Of a stretch of DNA of 64,000 nucleotides, positions 10,026 to 18,569 are shown piece by piece. The stretch lies in contig NZ_CP049742.1 in the NCBI RefSeq assembly GCF_015482585.1, positions 1,322,501-1,386,500 on the forward strand. The letters run 5' to 3'. Both the position numbers and the translations under genes were made by a program. Positions within the stretch are counted from its first letter, which is position 1; every line of letters starts with the position of its first letter. The DNA is from Mangrovibacillus cuniculi. GTDB taxonomy: Bacteria; Bacillota; Bacilli; Bacillales; R1DC41. Below the pieces are notes generated by a model. That model saw nothing but the letters and a program-made list of their open reading frames with translations, ran no database searches and was not told the origin of the DNA.

Positions 10026-10793
10026 TTATTTACTCTCCAGTTCAGAAATAAAAGTAGATAGTTTCTCTAACTCTTCATCTGTTCCTTTGAATAATCCAGC
10101 AGGCATTCCACCTTGCCCATTTACTGCAATGTTTGCAATTTCTTCAGGTGTTAATCCTGTATCTACTAAACTAGGTGCAGCTGCACCTCCTGCTAAATTG
10201 TCACCATGGCAGTTTATACAACCGTTTTCTTGATAGATAAGATATCCTTCAGACTCTGTATCTACTTCAGCTTCTGCAACAATTTGACCTTGAGCTTTTG
10301 CCGCTTCCCAGTCATGTGTTACAACAGATTCCCAAGTTAAGAAAATGATAGCTGCTAGTGCAAGTAGCATAAATCCAGTAGCAAACGGTCTCTTTTGTGG
10401 ACGACGTTCTGGACCACGATCAATAAATGGAGCTAATAATAAAGCACCAAATGCTAGACCTGGCATAATAAACGCACCAATTACGTTATATGGACCAGAA
10501 GCATACGTGTACTTTAATAATTGGTATAAGAACAAGAAATACCAGTCTGGAAGTGGAATATATCCTGTATCAGTTGGATCAGCCACACGCTCTAACGGAG
10601 ACGGGTGAGCTGCTGTTAAGATTAAGAATCCAATTAAGAATACAGAACCCACAATCCATTCTTTTAATAGAAAGTTTGGCCAAAATGCCTCCGTTTTCCC
10701 TGGAAACTCTGAATAGTCTTTTGGAATATTAGGTTTTCTTTCAGCTGGAACACGGGAGTCACCGACAAACTTCATCCCTTTACCGCGATGCAT
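10026..10793 (-). CDS. qcrC: Menaquinol:cytochrome c reductase, cytochrome b/c subunit QcrC
   Basis: Fusion of the C-terminal part of cytochrome b (subunit IV-like, about three TM helices) with a c-type cytochrome domain, a hallmark of the Bacillus bc complex. The heme c site CINCH is at residues 182-186, with GMPAGLFKGTDEE near 240 supplying the distal Met region. The PDWYFLFLYQLL motif near 82 belongs to the cytochrome b part. The ATG at 10793 (MHRGKGMKF) is used because AAAGGAGGGG precedes it; an upstream ATG would add eight residues. About 255 residues, as in B. subtilis. The 126-nt gap to qcrB is long for an operon and holds a probable family A repeat. Confidence 0.96.
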   Translation of the reverse strand: MHRGKGMKFVGDSRVPAERKPNIPKDYSEFPGKTEAFWPNFLLKEWIVGSVFLIGFLILTAAHPSPLERVADPTDTGYIPLPDWYFLFLYQLLKYTYASGPYNVIGAFIMPGLAFGALLLAPFIDRGPERRPQKRPFATGFMLLALAAIIFLTWESVVTHDWEAAKAQGQIVAEAEVDTESEGYLIYQENGCINCHGDNLAGGAAAPSLVDTGLTPEEIANIAVNGQGGMPAGLFKGTDEELEKLSTFISELESK

Positions 10794-10829
10794 AATGTCC
10801 CCTCCTTTGTTTAACATCTATTCTTTTAC

Positions 10830-10904
10830 AAAAGGATACGAAAACTCATATCCAGTAAATGCAGCTGACTACGCTTTTAGTTGTTACTGTTCACATAGTG
10901 AACA
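10830..10904 (+). repeat. Probable diverged family A element between qcrB and qcrC
   Basis: Starts AAAAGGATAC like the A head and ends with TTGTTACTGTTCAC, close to the A tail TTGTTACCGGTCAC. The end forms a perfect hairpin TGTTCAC/GTGAACA (10888-10904). The middle is not clearly alignable, so the assignment is tentative. Confidence 0.5.
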
Positions 10905-10919
10905 TGATGAAAACAGGTT

Positions 10920-11594
10920 TTATAGCGGACCAGAAATACCTTGTTTTCTAATCATGATAAAGTGAGCAGCCATTAAGCCCAGTAATGCAGCAGGTAAGAA
11001 GAATACATGGATAGCAAAGAAACGAGTTAACGTTTGTGCACCTGTAATATCTGCATGACCCGCTAAAAGAATTTTAATCTGTTGCCCAATGAATGGAGTA
11101 GATTCCGCAATTTGAATACCTACTTTTGTAGCAAATAGCGCTTTCATATCCCATGGTAACAAGTAACCTGTAAAACCTAAACCAAGCATAACGAAGAAGA
11201 TAAGTACTCCTACAACCCAGTTCAATTCACGAGGTTTTTTGTAAGCACCTTGGAAGAATACACGCAAAGTATGTAAGAACATCATTACGATTACTAAACT
11301 TGCTCCCCAGTGATGCATTCCACGTACGATAACACCAAATGCAACTTCATTTTGTAAATAGTAAACAGATTTCCATGCATTTACTACGTCTGGCACGTAA
11401 TACATAGTTAAAAACATACCAGATAAAATTTGGATCACTGTAACAAAGAATGTTAAGCCTCCAAAACAATAAACGAATGCTGAGAAATGATGAGCCGGGT
11501 TAACGTGTTCCGGTACTTCATGGTCAGCAATGTCTCTCCACATTGGGGTGATGTCTAAACGCTCATCCACCCAATCATAGATTTTGTTTAACAT
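10920..11594 (-). CDS. qcrB: Menaquinol:cytochrome c reductase, cytochrome b6 subunit QcrB
   Basis: Four-TM cytochrome b6-type subunit that holds the two b hemes and part of the quinol site. Heme-ligand histidines are in GMHHWGASLVIVMMFLH and in FAIHVFF...MAAHF. The conserved PREL and LLPWDMKALFAT segments near 120-150 are present. The start is set at 11594 (MLNKIYDWVDERLD), with AAGGGGG about 10 nt upstream; the frame's earlier ATG at 11603 sits too close to the ribosome site. 224 residues. It lies 14 nt after qcrA. Confidence 0.97.
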   Translation of the reverse strand: MLNKIYDWVDERLDITPMWRDIADHEVPEHVNPAHHFSAFVYCFGGLTFFVTVIQILSGMFLTMYYVPDVVNAWKSVYYLQNEVAFGVIVRGMHHWGASLVIVMMFLHTLRVFFQGAYKKPRELNWVVGVLIFFVMLGLGFTGYLLPWDMKALFATKVGIQIAESTPFIGQQIKILLAGHADITGAQTLTRFFAIHVFFLPAALLGLMAAHFIMIRKQGISGPL

Positions 11595-11608
11595 GATGGG
11601 CATCCCCC

Positions 11609-12118
11609 TTATTTAATGTGAGTGTTTGGTTCTGGTTTACCTAAGTAAAGAATTCCGTCACGAACTTCAACCGGATAGCTATCAAGTGGTCCAAGTGGCG
11701 GTGTTCCTTTTACGTTCTTACCGTTCTTTTCATACAATCCAGCATGACATGGACAGAAGAACTTACTTTGGTTGTTCTTGTCACCGTTCCAGTTAACAAC
11801 ACAACCTAAGTGTTTACAAACTGGCGATAGAGCTACAAGCTCTCCAGCTTCGTCTTTGTACACCCATGCTGTTTGTGTTACATCAGAAGTATACCAGCCG
11901 TCTACTTGTTCGTATGTAAAGTCTACACGAACTGGTTCTGATGTAAGTTCATCTACTTTTTGCTTTGTTGCGATGAAGTCTCCCCCTGCTTCTGCCTTTA
12001 AGACAGGATCAACCGCGAAACGTACCATCGGCATCAACATGCTAGCAGCCATAAATCCACCGACACCCGTAAGTGTGTAGTTAAGGAATTGACGTCTAGA
12101 AACTCGATGCTTACTCAT
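11609..12118 (-). CDS. qcrA: Rieske iron-sulfur subunit QcrA
   Basis: [2Fe-2S] Rieske subunit of the bc complex. The N-terminal basic SRRQFL followed by a hydrophobic stretch (about 14-32) is a Tat-like signal anchor. Cluster ligands are visible as CKHLGC (C101, H103, C106) and CPCHAG (C122, C124, H125), giving two Cys and two His ligands plus the bridging disulfide cysteines. 169 residues. First gene of qcrABC, with a candidate promoter and a 17-bp palindrome directly upstream. Confidence 0.97.
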   Translation of the reverse strand: MSKHRVSRRQFLNYTLTGVGGFMAASMLMPMVRFAVDPVLKAEAGGDFIATKQKVDELTSEPVRVDFTYEQVDGWYTSDVTQTAWVYKDEAGELVALSPVCKHLGCVVNWNGDKNNQSKFFCPCHAGLYEKNGKNVKGTPPLGPLDSYPVEVRDGILYLGKPEPNTHIK

Positions 12119-12146
12119 CCTTATCCCCCCTCTATCAATAAGGTCC

Positions 12147-12188
12147 GTTCATTGGACATGAACATAGCACATTTTATAACTAGGACAA
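12147..12188 (-). promoter_or_regulatory. Candidate qcrABC promoter with palindrome
   Basis: On the minus strand TTGTCC (12188-12183) and TATGTT (12166-12161) are 16 nt apart. The palindrome GTTCATTGGACATGAAC (12147-12163) covers the end of the -10 and the likely start site. The pattern match is moderate; the regulator is unknown. Confidence 0.4.
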
Positions 12189-12246
12189 CATAATGATATA
12201 TCAATCTGGCAACTTGGTCAATATTAGGAAAAAAAGCGATTTCATT

Positions 12247-12711
12247 TCAAGTGATTTTTTTCCATACTTCTATTAATTCAGGAAGTAATTCTTTCACTTG
12301 ATTTTCCATATATTCATATTTCATTCCTTCCGACATGTGTTCTAATGTAAGGGAAGGGATATGTAGAAGTGTTTCATTTTCTACTAAATCTATGTCTTTC
12401 CACTCTTTATCACTAGTTATCCAAAGAATGTGACGAAATGAGCTACCTTCAATTGCTTTCTTTACTTGTTCAATAACGTGATACTTTTCTTCATTTTTAG
12501 TAGAAAAAGCATAGTATTGAGTTGGAAGCACAAATATTCTTCCTCTAAATTGTTTTTCCATATGTGTGGTTAGACGTTGTACAAATTCACCTTGTTCAGC
12601 CGTTCTTTTCATGTTAGCTCCGAAACTTATCGGTGCTAATGGCACCACAAGTGTATCAATATATTCTTTTTGTTCATTAAAAACGGTTACATCTTTTTCT
12701 ATCCAAAGCAA
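12247..12711 (-). CDS. ypiF: DUF2487 protein YpiF
   Basis: Soluble protein of about 154 residues with no recognised catalytic motif. Identification rests on the N-terminus (LWIEKDVTVFNEQKEYIDTL, similar to B. subtilis YpiF as I recall it), the size, and the place between qcrA and ypiB. The start is TTG at 12711 with AGGAG about 8 nt upstream; the nearby ATG is in another frame. Function unknown. Confidence 0.75.
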   Translation of the reverse strand: MLWIEKDVTVFNEQKEYIDTLVVPLAPISFGANMKRTAEQGEFVQRLTTHMEKQFRGRIFVLPTQYYAFSTKNEEKYHVIEQVKKAIEGSSFRHILWITSDKEWKDIDLVENETLLHIPSLTLEHMSEGMKYEYMENQVKELLPELIEVWKKIT

Positions 12712-12941
12712 AGGTCATTCTCCTCTCTATCTTCTGTCTAGATTATTATAGCATTTATGTATGAAGAAAATTGTCCGTTTCTAATTAAACTAGTAGAATT
12801 CCATTATTACTGAACCCATTCTTCCTTTGCAGATTATCCATCAAGTAGCTAGAGCTAAACCTGTTTCTTATTATATTAATTAACTAGCGCCTACTCATCT
12901 AAATACCCATTACAAAACAAACAAGAGTCTAAGACAAAACT

Positions 12942-12977
12942 AAAAAAGATACATTCAAGGAACAATGTATCTTTTTT
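12942..12977 (-). terminator. Terminator at the end of family B copy X
   Basis: AAAAAAGATACATT at 12942-12955 pairs with AATGTATCTTTTTT at 12964-12977; T-runs occur on both strands. It is the likely 3' end for ypiB transcripts. Confidence 0.8.
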
Positions 12978-13115
12978 GACATAGTATTAAACTTTACTAT
13001 ACTGCAGAATTAGTGCTTTTAAGGAAACATCTTTGGGATTGGAGCGAAAGGGGGCGACTCCTACGGGAAAGGCGGGTTACCGAGACCCCGCAGGAGTTTC
13101 AACGTGAAGATGCCG

Positions 13116-13238
13116 TGTCTAGCTGAAGGTGCGCTAACCGCTCGGGAAACTCCAAAAGCCCTGTGGTGGCTGAGGGGCTGCCTCCTCGGTCTTCCGAAGT
13201 TTCCTGCCACGGCTAAACGCGCGCCTTCAGCTTTTCTT
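13116..13238 (-). repeat. Family C unit nested in family B
   Basis: The reverse complement matches the 124-bp unit of the array at 48.6 kb along its whole length (AAGAAAAGCTGAAGGCGCGC at one end, GCGCACCTTCAGCTAGACA at the other). The terminal stem differs by paired changes: AGCTGAAGG/CCTTCAGCT here, AGCTCCAGG/CCTGGAGCT in the array. Confidence 0.85.
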
Positions 13239-13320
13239 TACCGCCCCGTGGAAAGCGTCCCCCTGCAGCGGAAATCCCAGTGCAGTCACTTTTGACTTTT
13301 TTCCAAATCTCTTCTCCTCA

Positions 13321-13863
13321 TTAAGAGGTCATTTTCTTAAGTCTTTCCGTTAGAAAAGTAAACTTTTCTCTATCTCCTTGATCTAATGCTTCATCAATTT
13401 GATCTAGAATAGTTTGTTTTTGGTAATCCTCTAATGATTTTCTTAAGAATTGTTCCACAATAATTCGATCTTTCTCTGTAATACGATGGTTCTTAGGTAC
13501 AAATGGATTATCTTCTAGAACCGCAGCAAATTGATAACATGCACTAGCAGAGCGGAAATTTAACTGGATATAAATATCGTCTTCTTTGTACAAGCGAATA
13601 TCGTGAAAAGACTTTTCTGCATCCGTTGTCATGACATTTTCTTTATAAAAACGGAAAGGTATTTCATCTACGCAGTGAGTAGACATAATAATACTTCTAG
13701 GACAATATTGTGCTTCTTCAACGAAGTGAACACGTTTCATTAAGTCATCATGACTCATTAAGTAATTTAAAATCCAAACACTTTCTCTTCTTTTTAGCTG
13801 ATAGTGATTTAAAAACCAACGAATAAATTCTTTCTTCTCGTTGACAGAAACAGGGGTGGCCAT
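13321..13863 (-). CDS. ypiB: UPF0302 protein YpiB
   Basis: Soluble 180-residue protein. Family recognition comes from [20 protein letters not shown] near residue 13, the [18 protein letters not shown] segment near 45, and the helical C-terminus ([15 protein letters not shown]). In B. subtilis it belongs to the ypiB-ypiA group whose products affect stability of bc-complex/RpoS-like targets only by conjecture, so I assign no function. ATG start with GAGGGAGA upstream. It is 30 nt downstream of ypiA. Confidence 0.85.
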   Translation of the reverse strand: MATPVSVNEKKEFIRWFLNHYQLKRRESVWILNYLMSHDDLMKRVHFVEEAQYCPRSIIMSTHCVDEIPFRFYKENVMTTDAEKSFHDIRLYKEDDIYIQLNFRSASACYQFAAVLEDNPFVPKNHRITEKDRIIVEQFLRKSLEDYQKQTILDQIDEALDQGDREKFTFLTERLKKMTS

Positions 13864-13893
13864 TTATAATCTCCCTCCTCTGCAAAGCGGCTC

Positions 13894-15150
13894 TTATTGC
13901 AAACGCTCTAAGAGTTCACGTGCATCTTCATGTTCTGGTTCTGACTCGATCACTTTCTTCAATAATTCAACAGAGCGATCTTTTTGTCCTTCTTCTAAAA
14001 GAAAGCCCGCAAATTCTACAAGAAACTCTTGGTCGTGTTGTAGTTCATTATATGCACCCTCATATGCGTTTAATGCTTGTGAAAATTCTTCATTCATATT
14101 ATATGCTTTTGCTAACGTCCACTGTAGTTGTGGGTCTGTATCACCATAACTATCAACATCTGACAGTAACTGAATAACCTCCTCAGGACTCTCTTGAAGA
14201 AGGAATAGATTGGTTAACACGATTAACGCTTCTACATATTCGGGATCAAGAGCAATCGCCTCTCTTAGCCAATTTTCTGCAAGTACTTCATCCTTGGATT
14301 TTAAAGCTAATTTCCCTCCTGAAAGAAACAGTTCTTTTTGGAACGGATTTTCCTCTACACCTCTTTTGATAGCCTCTAATGCTTTCGTTATTTGTTCTTC
14401 ATGCTCATAGCTATTCGCTAAATACAGATATGCTGAGTGAAAATCTTTATCTTGTTCTAAAAGTGTCTCAAGTAATTGTGCTGATTTTTCATAAAACTTA
14501 GCATGATAACAAGTAATTGCATACTGGAATAATAATGTGGGGTGTTCATGGTGCTTTATTGCTTTTTCATAGTGCGGTAATGCTGCTTCAAAGGAACCAC
14601 CTGCACTTAATGCTTCTGCTAATTTTTCATGAATGGATTGTCCAGCAAACTCTGATACATGTTGATTTATCAATTGTTCAAAGGAGCGAATCGCTTCTAA
14701 AAATTTGCCTTGAGCGAGATATATTTCTCCGAGAGCAAAATCTATGACAGGTTCATCACGAACTAACCCTTTTGCTTCTATTAATTTTTGTTCACTAACT
14801 TCTAAAAGTCCGTCTGCTTGGTATAAATCTGCCATCATTAGCAAACTCTCAATATAGAACGTAGAATTCTTGTCTACTTTATTCAGTAAGGAAAGCGCCT
14901 CTTCATCATGAGAGTTCTCCATTAATGTTTCTGCTAATTCCACTAAGAGTTCCCCTTCTTTTGGGTATAGTTCCAAAAGGTTACGGTATAACTCCATCGC
15001 TTCATCTAAGAATCCTAATTGTTTCAATTCTGTAGCTAATGCGTATTTTTCATCATCTGTACCGGATGTTCTAACTACTTCATACGCTTCTTTAGCTTCT
15101 TTCATCTGACCTCTTTCAAGGTGGTCTATCATTCGTTGCACGTAAATCAT
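13894..15150 (-). CDS. ypiA: TPR-repeat protein YpiA
   Basis: 418 residues built almost wholly of tetratricopeptide repeats (about ten), for example ALATELKQLGFLDEAMELYR, AEALSAGGSFEAALPHYEKA and LANSYEHEEQITKALEAIKR, each ending in the usual aromatic/proline. No signal peptide or catalytic domain, so it is probably a cytoplasmic scaffold. ATG start with GAAAGGGATG upstream. In B. subtilis it sits between ypiB and aroE (here called aroA), and it keeps that position apart from one inserted gene. Confidence 0.88.
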   Translation of the reverse strand: MIYVQRMIDHLERGQMKEAKEAYEVVRTSGTDDEKYALATELKQLGFLDEAMELYRNLLELYPKEGELLVELAETLMENSHDEEALSLLNKVDKNSTFYIESLLMMADLYQADGLLEVSEQKLIEAKGLVRDEPVIDFALGEIYLAQGKFLEAIRSFEQLINQHVSEFAGQSIHEKLAEALSAGGSFEAALPHYEKAIKHHEHPTLLFQYAITCYHAKFYEKSAQLLETLLEQDKDFHSAYLYLANSYEHEEQITKALEAIKRGVEENPFQKELFLSGGKLALKSKDEVLAENWLREAIALDPEYVEALIVLTNLFLLQESPEEVIQLLSDVDSYGDTDPQLQWTLAKAYNMNEEFSQALNAYEGAYNELQHDQEFLVEFAGFLLEEGQKDRSVELLKKVIESEPEHEDARELLERLQ

Positions 15151-15163
15151 TTATTCATCCCTT

Positions 15164-16054
15164 TCAAACAAACGTATTTGGAAACAATTGATCAAGCTCC
15201 TCACCAAATCCTGGTGAATAGTTAATCTTTCCATTTATATATATAGCTTGTCCTCTTTGTATGGTTAAAGCGAGAGTACTATCATCATAAAGCAATGCAG
15301 AGGACGCATCAACTAAAGAACTTTTATAAAAAAGGTTATATGATAGTTCTCCACCAACTAATAGTTTCCCTCTTTTTGGGTACAGTCCAATTTTCTTCAA
15401 ATTTTGCAAAGAGATCTGCGAACCATTTTCCAACGGTTCTACTGAGTGAGGTAAAAAGTAAACATGCATTTTATTTTCCCACCATTGCTCCCACTTCTTT
15501 CTAACCTTGTCATCTAAAATATCAAATTGAGGTAGAAACATTATTGGAGAAAATCGAACAACTTCCTTAAACCATCTCCACTTATTCATGTCCATTGTTG
15601 ATATTGCCTGTCCTGATATTCTCACGATTATAGCTGGTATACCAGTCTTTTGACATGTTCTAATCCAATCAATCGTTAACTTTTCTATTGGACATGTTAG
15701 CAACAAAGCATAGTCTAAGACCGAATTATAAAGTTCCTTTCTTCTTTTCCTTAAAGTTTTCTCAAAAGAATGAAGAAAAGGGGGTTCAAAAGAAGTGATA
15801 ACTGTCGTAATACCCTTAGCGATATACCCTTTTTGAATTTGTCGAAAGTCCTTCAAACAAGAATTAACGCCTATTTTAGAATCGTACACTACCTTTGTTG
15901 GTGTCATAATAAAAGGTGTTGTGTCCATTCTAGTATGTCTATAATAAGGAAATCCGTTTCTTATTGATGCAAACTTATTATTTTCAATCAGCAAAGAGGT
16001 CACTTGTATTTTTGAATCATTTACTAGATGTACATTATCCATAATAAAAGACAT
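15164..16054 (-). CDS. Amidohydrolase-like protein without the metal motif, unknown function
   Basis: 296 residues. The layout resembles the dihydroorotase/hydantoinase superfamily: an N-terminal small beta domain (MDNVHLVND..LLIENNKFASIRNG), a central part with alternating hydrophobic strands (GITTVITSF, ALLLTCP, GIPAIIVRIS), and a C-terminal ending ALTIQRGQAIYINGKINYSP...GEELDQLFP as in those enzymes. Where the catalytic HxH should follow the first beta domain the sequence reads TPTKVVYDSK, so the metal site seems lost. GGGGGAG ribosome site, ATG start, 14 nt before ypiA. I do not know a B. subtilis counterpart at this place. The fold assignment is my inference from sequence alone. Confidence 0.6.
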   Translation of the reverse strand: MSFIMDNVHLVNDSKIQVTSLLIENNKFASIRNGFPYYRHTRMDTTPFIMTPTKVVYDSKIGVNSCLKDFRQIQKGYIAKGITTVITSFEPPFLHSFEKTLRKRRKELYNSVLDYALLLTCPIEKLTIDWIRTCQKTGIPAIIVRISGQAISTMDMNKWRWFKEVVRFSPIMFLPQFDILDDKVRKKWEQWWENKMHVYFLPHSVEPLENGSQISLQNLKKIGLYPKRGKLLVGGELSYNLFYKSSLVDASSALLYDDSTLALTIQRGQAIYINGKINYSPGFGEELDQLFPNTFV

Positions 16055-16125
16055 GTTTGTCCCACTCCCCCGTATGTACGTTTATACATACGTATGAGAT
16101 GCATTGGGCAAACATGTCCTATTTA

Positions 16126-17412
16126 TCATGTAAGAAGCGACTCTAAATCTCTAAAGAAATTAGGGTAAGAAACACTAATTGCATCTGGATTCTTCAGATG
16201 AATTGGCGTTTCAGAAATGAAGGAAGCAATAGATAACATCATACCAATTCGATGATCATGGAACGATTCTACTTCTGCACCATGTAAATTCGTTGGGCCA
16301 ATAATTTTCATCCCATCATCTGTTGCTTCAATATTTGCTCCGAGCTTCTTTAACTGAGAAACAACAGAATCTATTCTATTTGTCTCTTTGACTTTTAATT
16401 CTTCTGCATCTTTTATAATGGTTTCTCCACTAGCCTGTGTAGCTAATAAAGCAATAATAGGAATCTCATCAATGAGTGTTGGAATAATTTCTCCTCCAAC
16501 GGTAATACCTTTTAACGTAGAAGTGGAAATAGTAATGCTACCAATAGGTTCCGCTCCTTCAGAAACGTTTTCTTCTACAATCTCCATTTTTGCACCCATT
16601 TTTTCAAGGACTCTAATAATACCATTTCTAGTTGGGTTAAGTCCAACATGATGGAGCGTTATGGAACTGCTAGGTGTTATTGCTCCGGCTACTAAGAAAA
16701 AAGCTGCGGATGAGATATCTCCTGGTACCGATATGTGTGTAGCTGTTAAATTTTGTGGTCCTCTCACTGCAACTTTTTGATTATGGACCTCCACTGCTCC
16801 ACCAAATTGACGTATCATTCTTTCTGTGTGATCGCGAGATGTTTCTGGTTCAATGACTGTTGTTATCCCTTTTGTTTGGATACCAGCAAGTAGGATAGCA
16901 GATTTAACCTGTGCACTTGCTACAGGTGATGTATAAGTAATGTTTTGTAAATTTCCACCTCGGATAGAAAGAGGAGTGTATTGGCCGCCTTCTCTACCAT
17001 CGATACTTGCATTCATTTCCCTTAAAGGATCAGTCACCCTTTTCATTGGACGCTTAGCGATTGATTCATCACCGATAATTACCGCATGAATCGGCCTACC
17101 TGCTAAAATTCCTAGCATTAACCTGGTAGTTGTTCCTGAATTCCCGACGTCTAAAATATCAATTGGTTCTTTTAGACCGTCCCATCCTTTTCCTATTACA
17201 GTTACCTGTTCGTCTTCTATACTTATTTGAACGCCCATCTTGCGAAAGCAATCAACGGTACTTAAGCAGTCATCTCCAAGTAAAAAACCGTCGATCGTAG
17301 TTACTCCATTAGCTACCGCCCCAAACATAATAGCTCGATGCGAAATCGACTTATCTCCTGGAACCTTTAATTCACCATGGAGAGATGTATTCTTGTAATG
17401 CATTTCACGCAT
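16126..17412 (-). CDS. aroA: 3-phosphoshikimate 1-carboxyvinyltransferase (EPSP synthase)
   Basis: Sixth step of the shikimate pathway: adds enolpyruvate from PEP to shikimate-3-phosphate. Named aroE in B. subtilis. Conserved elements: [11 protein letters not shown] near residue 18, [12 protein letters not shown] near 87, the SQ-type segment [14 protein letters not shown] near 170, and RDHTERM near 195. The ATG at 17412 has AAGGAGG about 9 nt upstream; the frame extends nine residues further without a good site. It lies 14 nt after tyrA. Confidence 0.96.
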   Translation of the reverse strand: MREMHYKNTSLHGELKVPGDKSISHRAIMFGAVANGVTTIDGFLLGDDCLSTVDCFRKMGVQISIEDEQVTVIGKGWDGLKEPIDILDVGNSGTTTRLMLGILAGRPIHAVIIGDESIAKRPMKRVTDPLREMNASIDGREGGQYTPLSIRGGNLQNITYTSPVASAQVKSAILLAGIQTKGITTVIEPETSRDHTERMIRQFGGAVEVHNQKVAVRGPQNLTATHISVPGDISSAAFFLVAGAITPSSSITLHHVGLNPTRNGIIRVLEKMGAKMEIVEENVSEGAEPIGSITISTSTLKGITVGGEIIPTLIDEIPIIALLATQASGETIIKDAEELKVKETNRIDSVVSQLKKLGANIEATDDGMKIIGPTNLHGAEVESFHDHRIGMMLSIASFISETPIHLKNPDAISVSYPNFFRDLESLLT

Positions 17413-17426
17413 GACATTTCCCCTCC

Positions 17427-18545
17427 TTACGTTGAGCAAATCAATTCATAATTTGTTTTTTGTTTCAGACATTGATATGCTCTTTCTCGTTCTTTGTAGC
17501 TACTGAATGTGATAACTAGGATACCAAATATATCTTCCCTAGTTTCCATAATACGAATGTTTGTTAAAGAAATGGATTGTTCCGCTAAGTATTTAGTAAC
17601 TTCTGAGATAACACCTGGATAGTCTGGAACATCCACAAATAAATCGAAGAAAGGTGTTTCACTGGTTTCTTGGTAAATCGGCATATTATCCCTAAACTCT
17701 TTGGCTTCTGAAAAATACTCTTCTATGGAAGTTGGATTCTCTTGTAATAAGAGGTCTTTCCATTCGTGCATTTCCTTCATCCATGTATCCAATTGTTCTG
17801 CTAAGATAACTCTATTTTCAAAGGTAATATCTCTCCACATAATCGGGTTAGACGAAGCAATCCTCGTAATATCTCGGAAGCCTCCAGCAGCAAGTTTTGT
17901 TACATCAGGTAAGGTTTCTGAATGTTTTTTTACTTGGTGGACTAAAGAACTTGCAATCATATGTGGAAAATGACTTATCAACGCGGTAACTTGATCATGT
18001 TTTCTTTCTGTCGTTTGAATAAACTTTGCTTTGGTCGGCTCCAACCATCTTACTAATTCCGCAACTCTTTCTGGATAATACGTATCAAAAGGAGTTGTTA
18101 AAAGATAATAAGCATTTTCAAATAAATGCTCTTTACTAGCTAGAATACCAGACTTATGAGATCCAGCCATTGGATGTCCACCAATATAACAAACACCACT
18201 TTGAATAAGAGGCATGGCAGATTGCAGCACTACTTGTTTTACCGAACCAGTATCTGTCACAATCACATTTTCTTTCAGTGGTAGATCTTTTAGCTCTTGT
18301 AGAATTTTGCAAGTGACTGAAACAGGAGTACATAGGAAAAGTATATCTATTTCACTAGTTGGGAAATCTTCCTCTAAAATGGAAGCATGAACTTCTTCTA
18401 CTATCTTTAATGTTTTACTTAATCTTCTAGTCTCTTCATTATCATCAACACCAATAATTGTTGCATTTGGATAACCTTTTTTTATCGCCCTAGCTAAGGA
18501 GCCTCCAATTAATCCAAGTCCAACAATGGCGATATTCCCTTTCAA
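17427..18545 (-). CDS. tyrA: Prephenate dehydrogenase
   Basis: Converts prephenate to 4-hydroxyphenylpyruvate for tyrosine, NAD-dependent. Nucleotide-binding motif [10 protein letters not shown] at the N-terminus, catalytic region [12 protein letters not shown] near 120, and a C-terminal ACT domain (about 295-365) with [17 protein letters not shown], consistent with feedback control by tyrosine. The start is TTG at 18545 with AGGAG 6 nt upstream. 372 residues. Confidence 0.95.
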   Translation of the reverse strand: MKGNIAIVGLGLIGGSLARAIKKGYPNATIIGVDDNEETRRLSKTLKIVEEVHASILEEDFPTSEIDILFLCTPVSVTCKILQELKDLPLKENVIVTDTGSVKQVVLQSAMPLIQSGVCYIGGHPMAGSHKSGILASKEHLFENAYYLLTTPFDTYYPERVAELVRWLEPTKAKFIQTTERKHDQVTALISHFPHMIASSLVHQVKKHSETLPDVTKLAAGGFRDITRIASSNPIMWRDITFENRVILAEQLDTWMKEMHEWKDLLLQENPTSIEEYFSEAKEFRDNMPIYQETSETPFFDLFVDVPDYPGVISEVTKYLAEQSISLTNIRIMETREDIFGILVITFSSYKERERAYQCLKQKTNYELICST

Positions 18546-18569
18546 CCAGAACTCCTCCTCTATGGACCC

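Larger units (their letters stand above)
12925..13300 (-). repeat. Family B element (copy X) with a nested family C element
   Basis: Fills most of the 609-bp gap between ypiF and ypiB. Read on the minus strand from the ypiB stop it shows a GC-rich core (GGGATTTCCGCTGCAGGGGG, then CGACGCCCCC-like arm), a TGCAGTAT spacer and a terminator hairpin. It aligns with the copies at 35863 and 49265. Its centre is replaced by a family C unit. Confidence 0.85.

Noticed and set aside
13104-13295. 63-codon plus-strand frame in the ypiF-ypiB gap
   Set aside because: It spans the nested B and C repeats and has no ribosome site.
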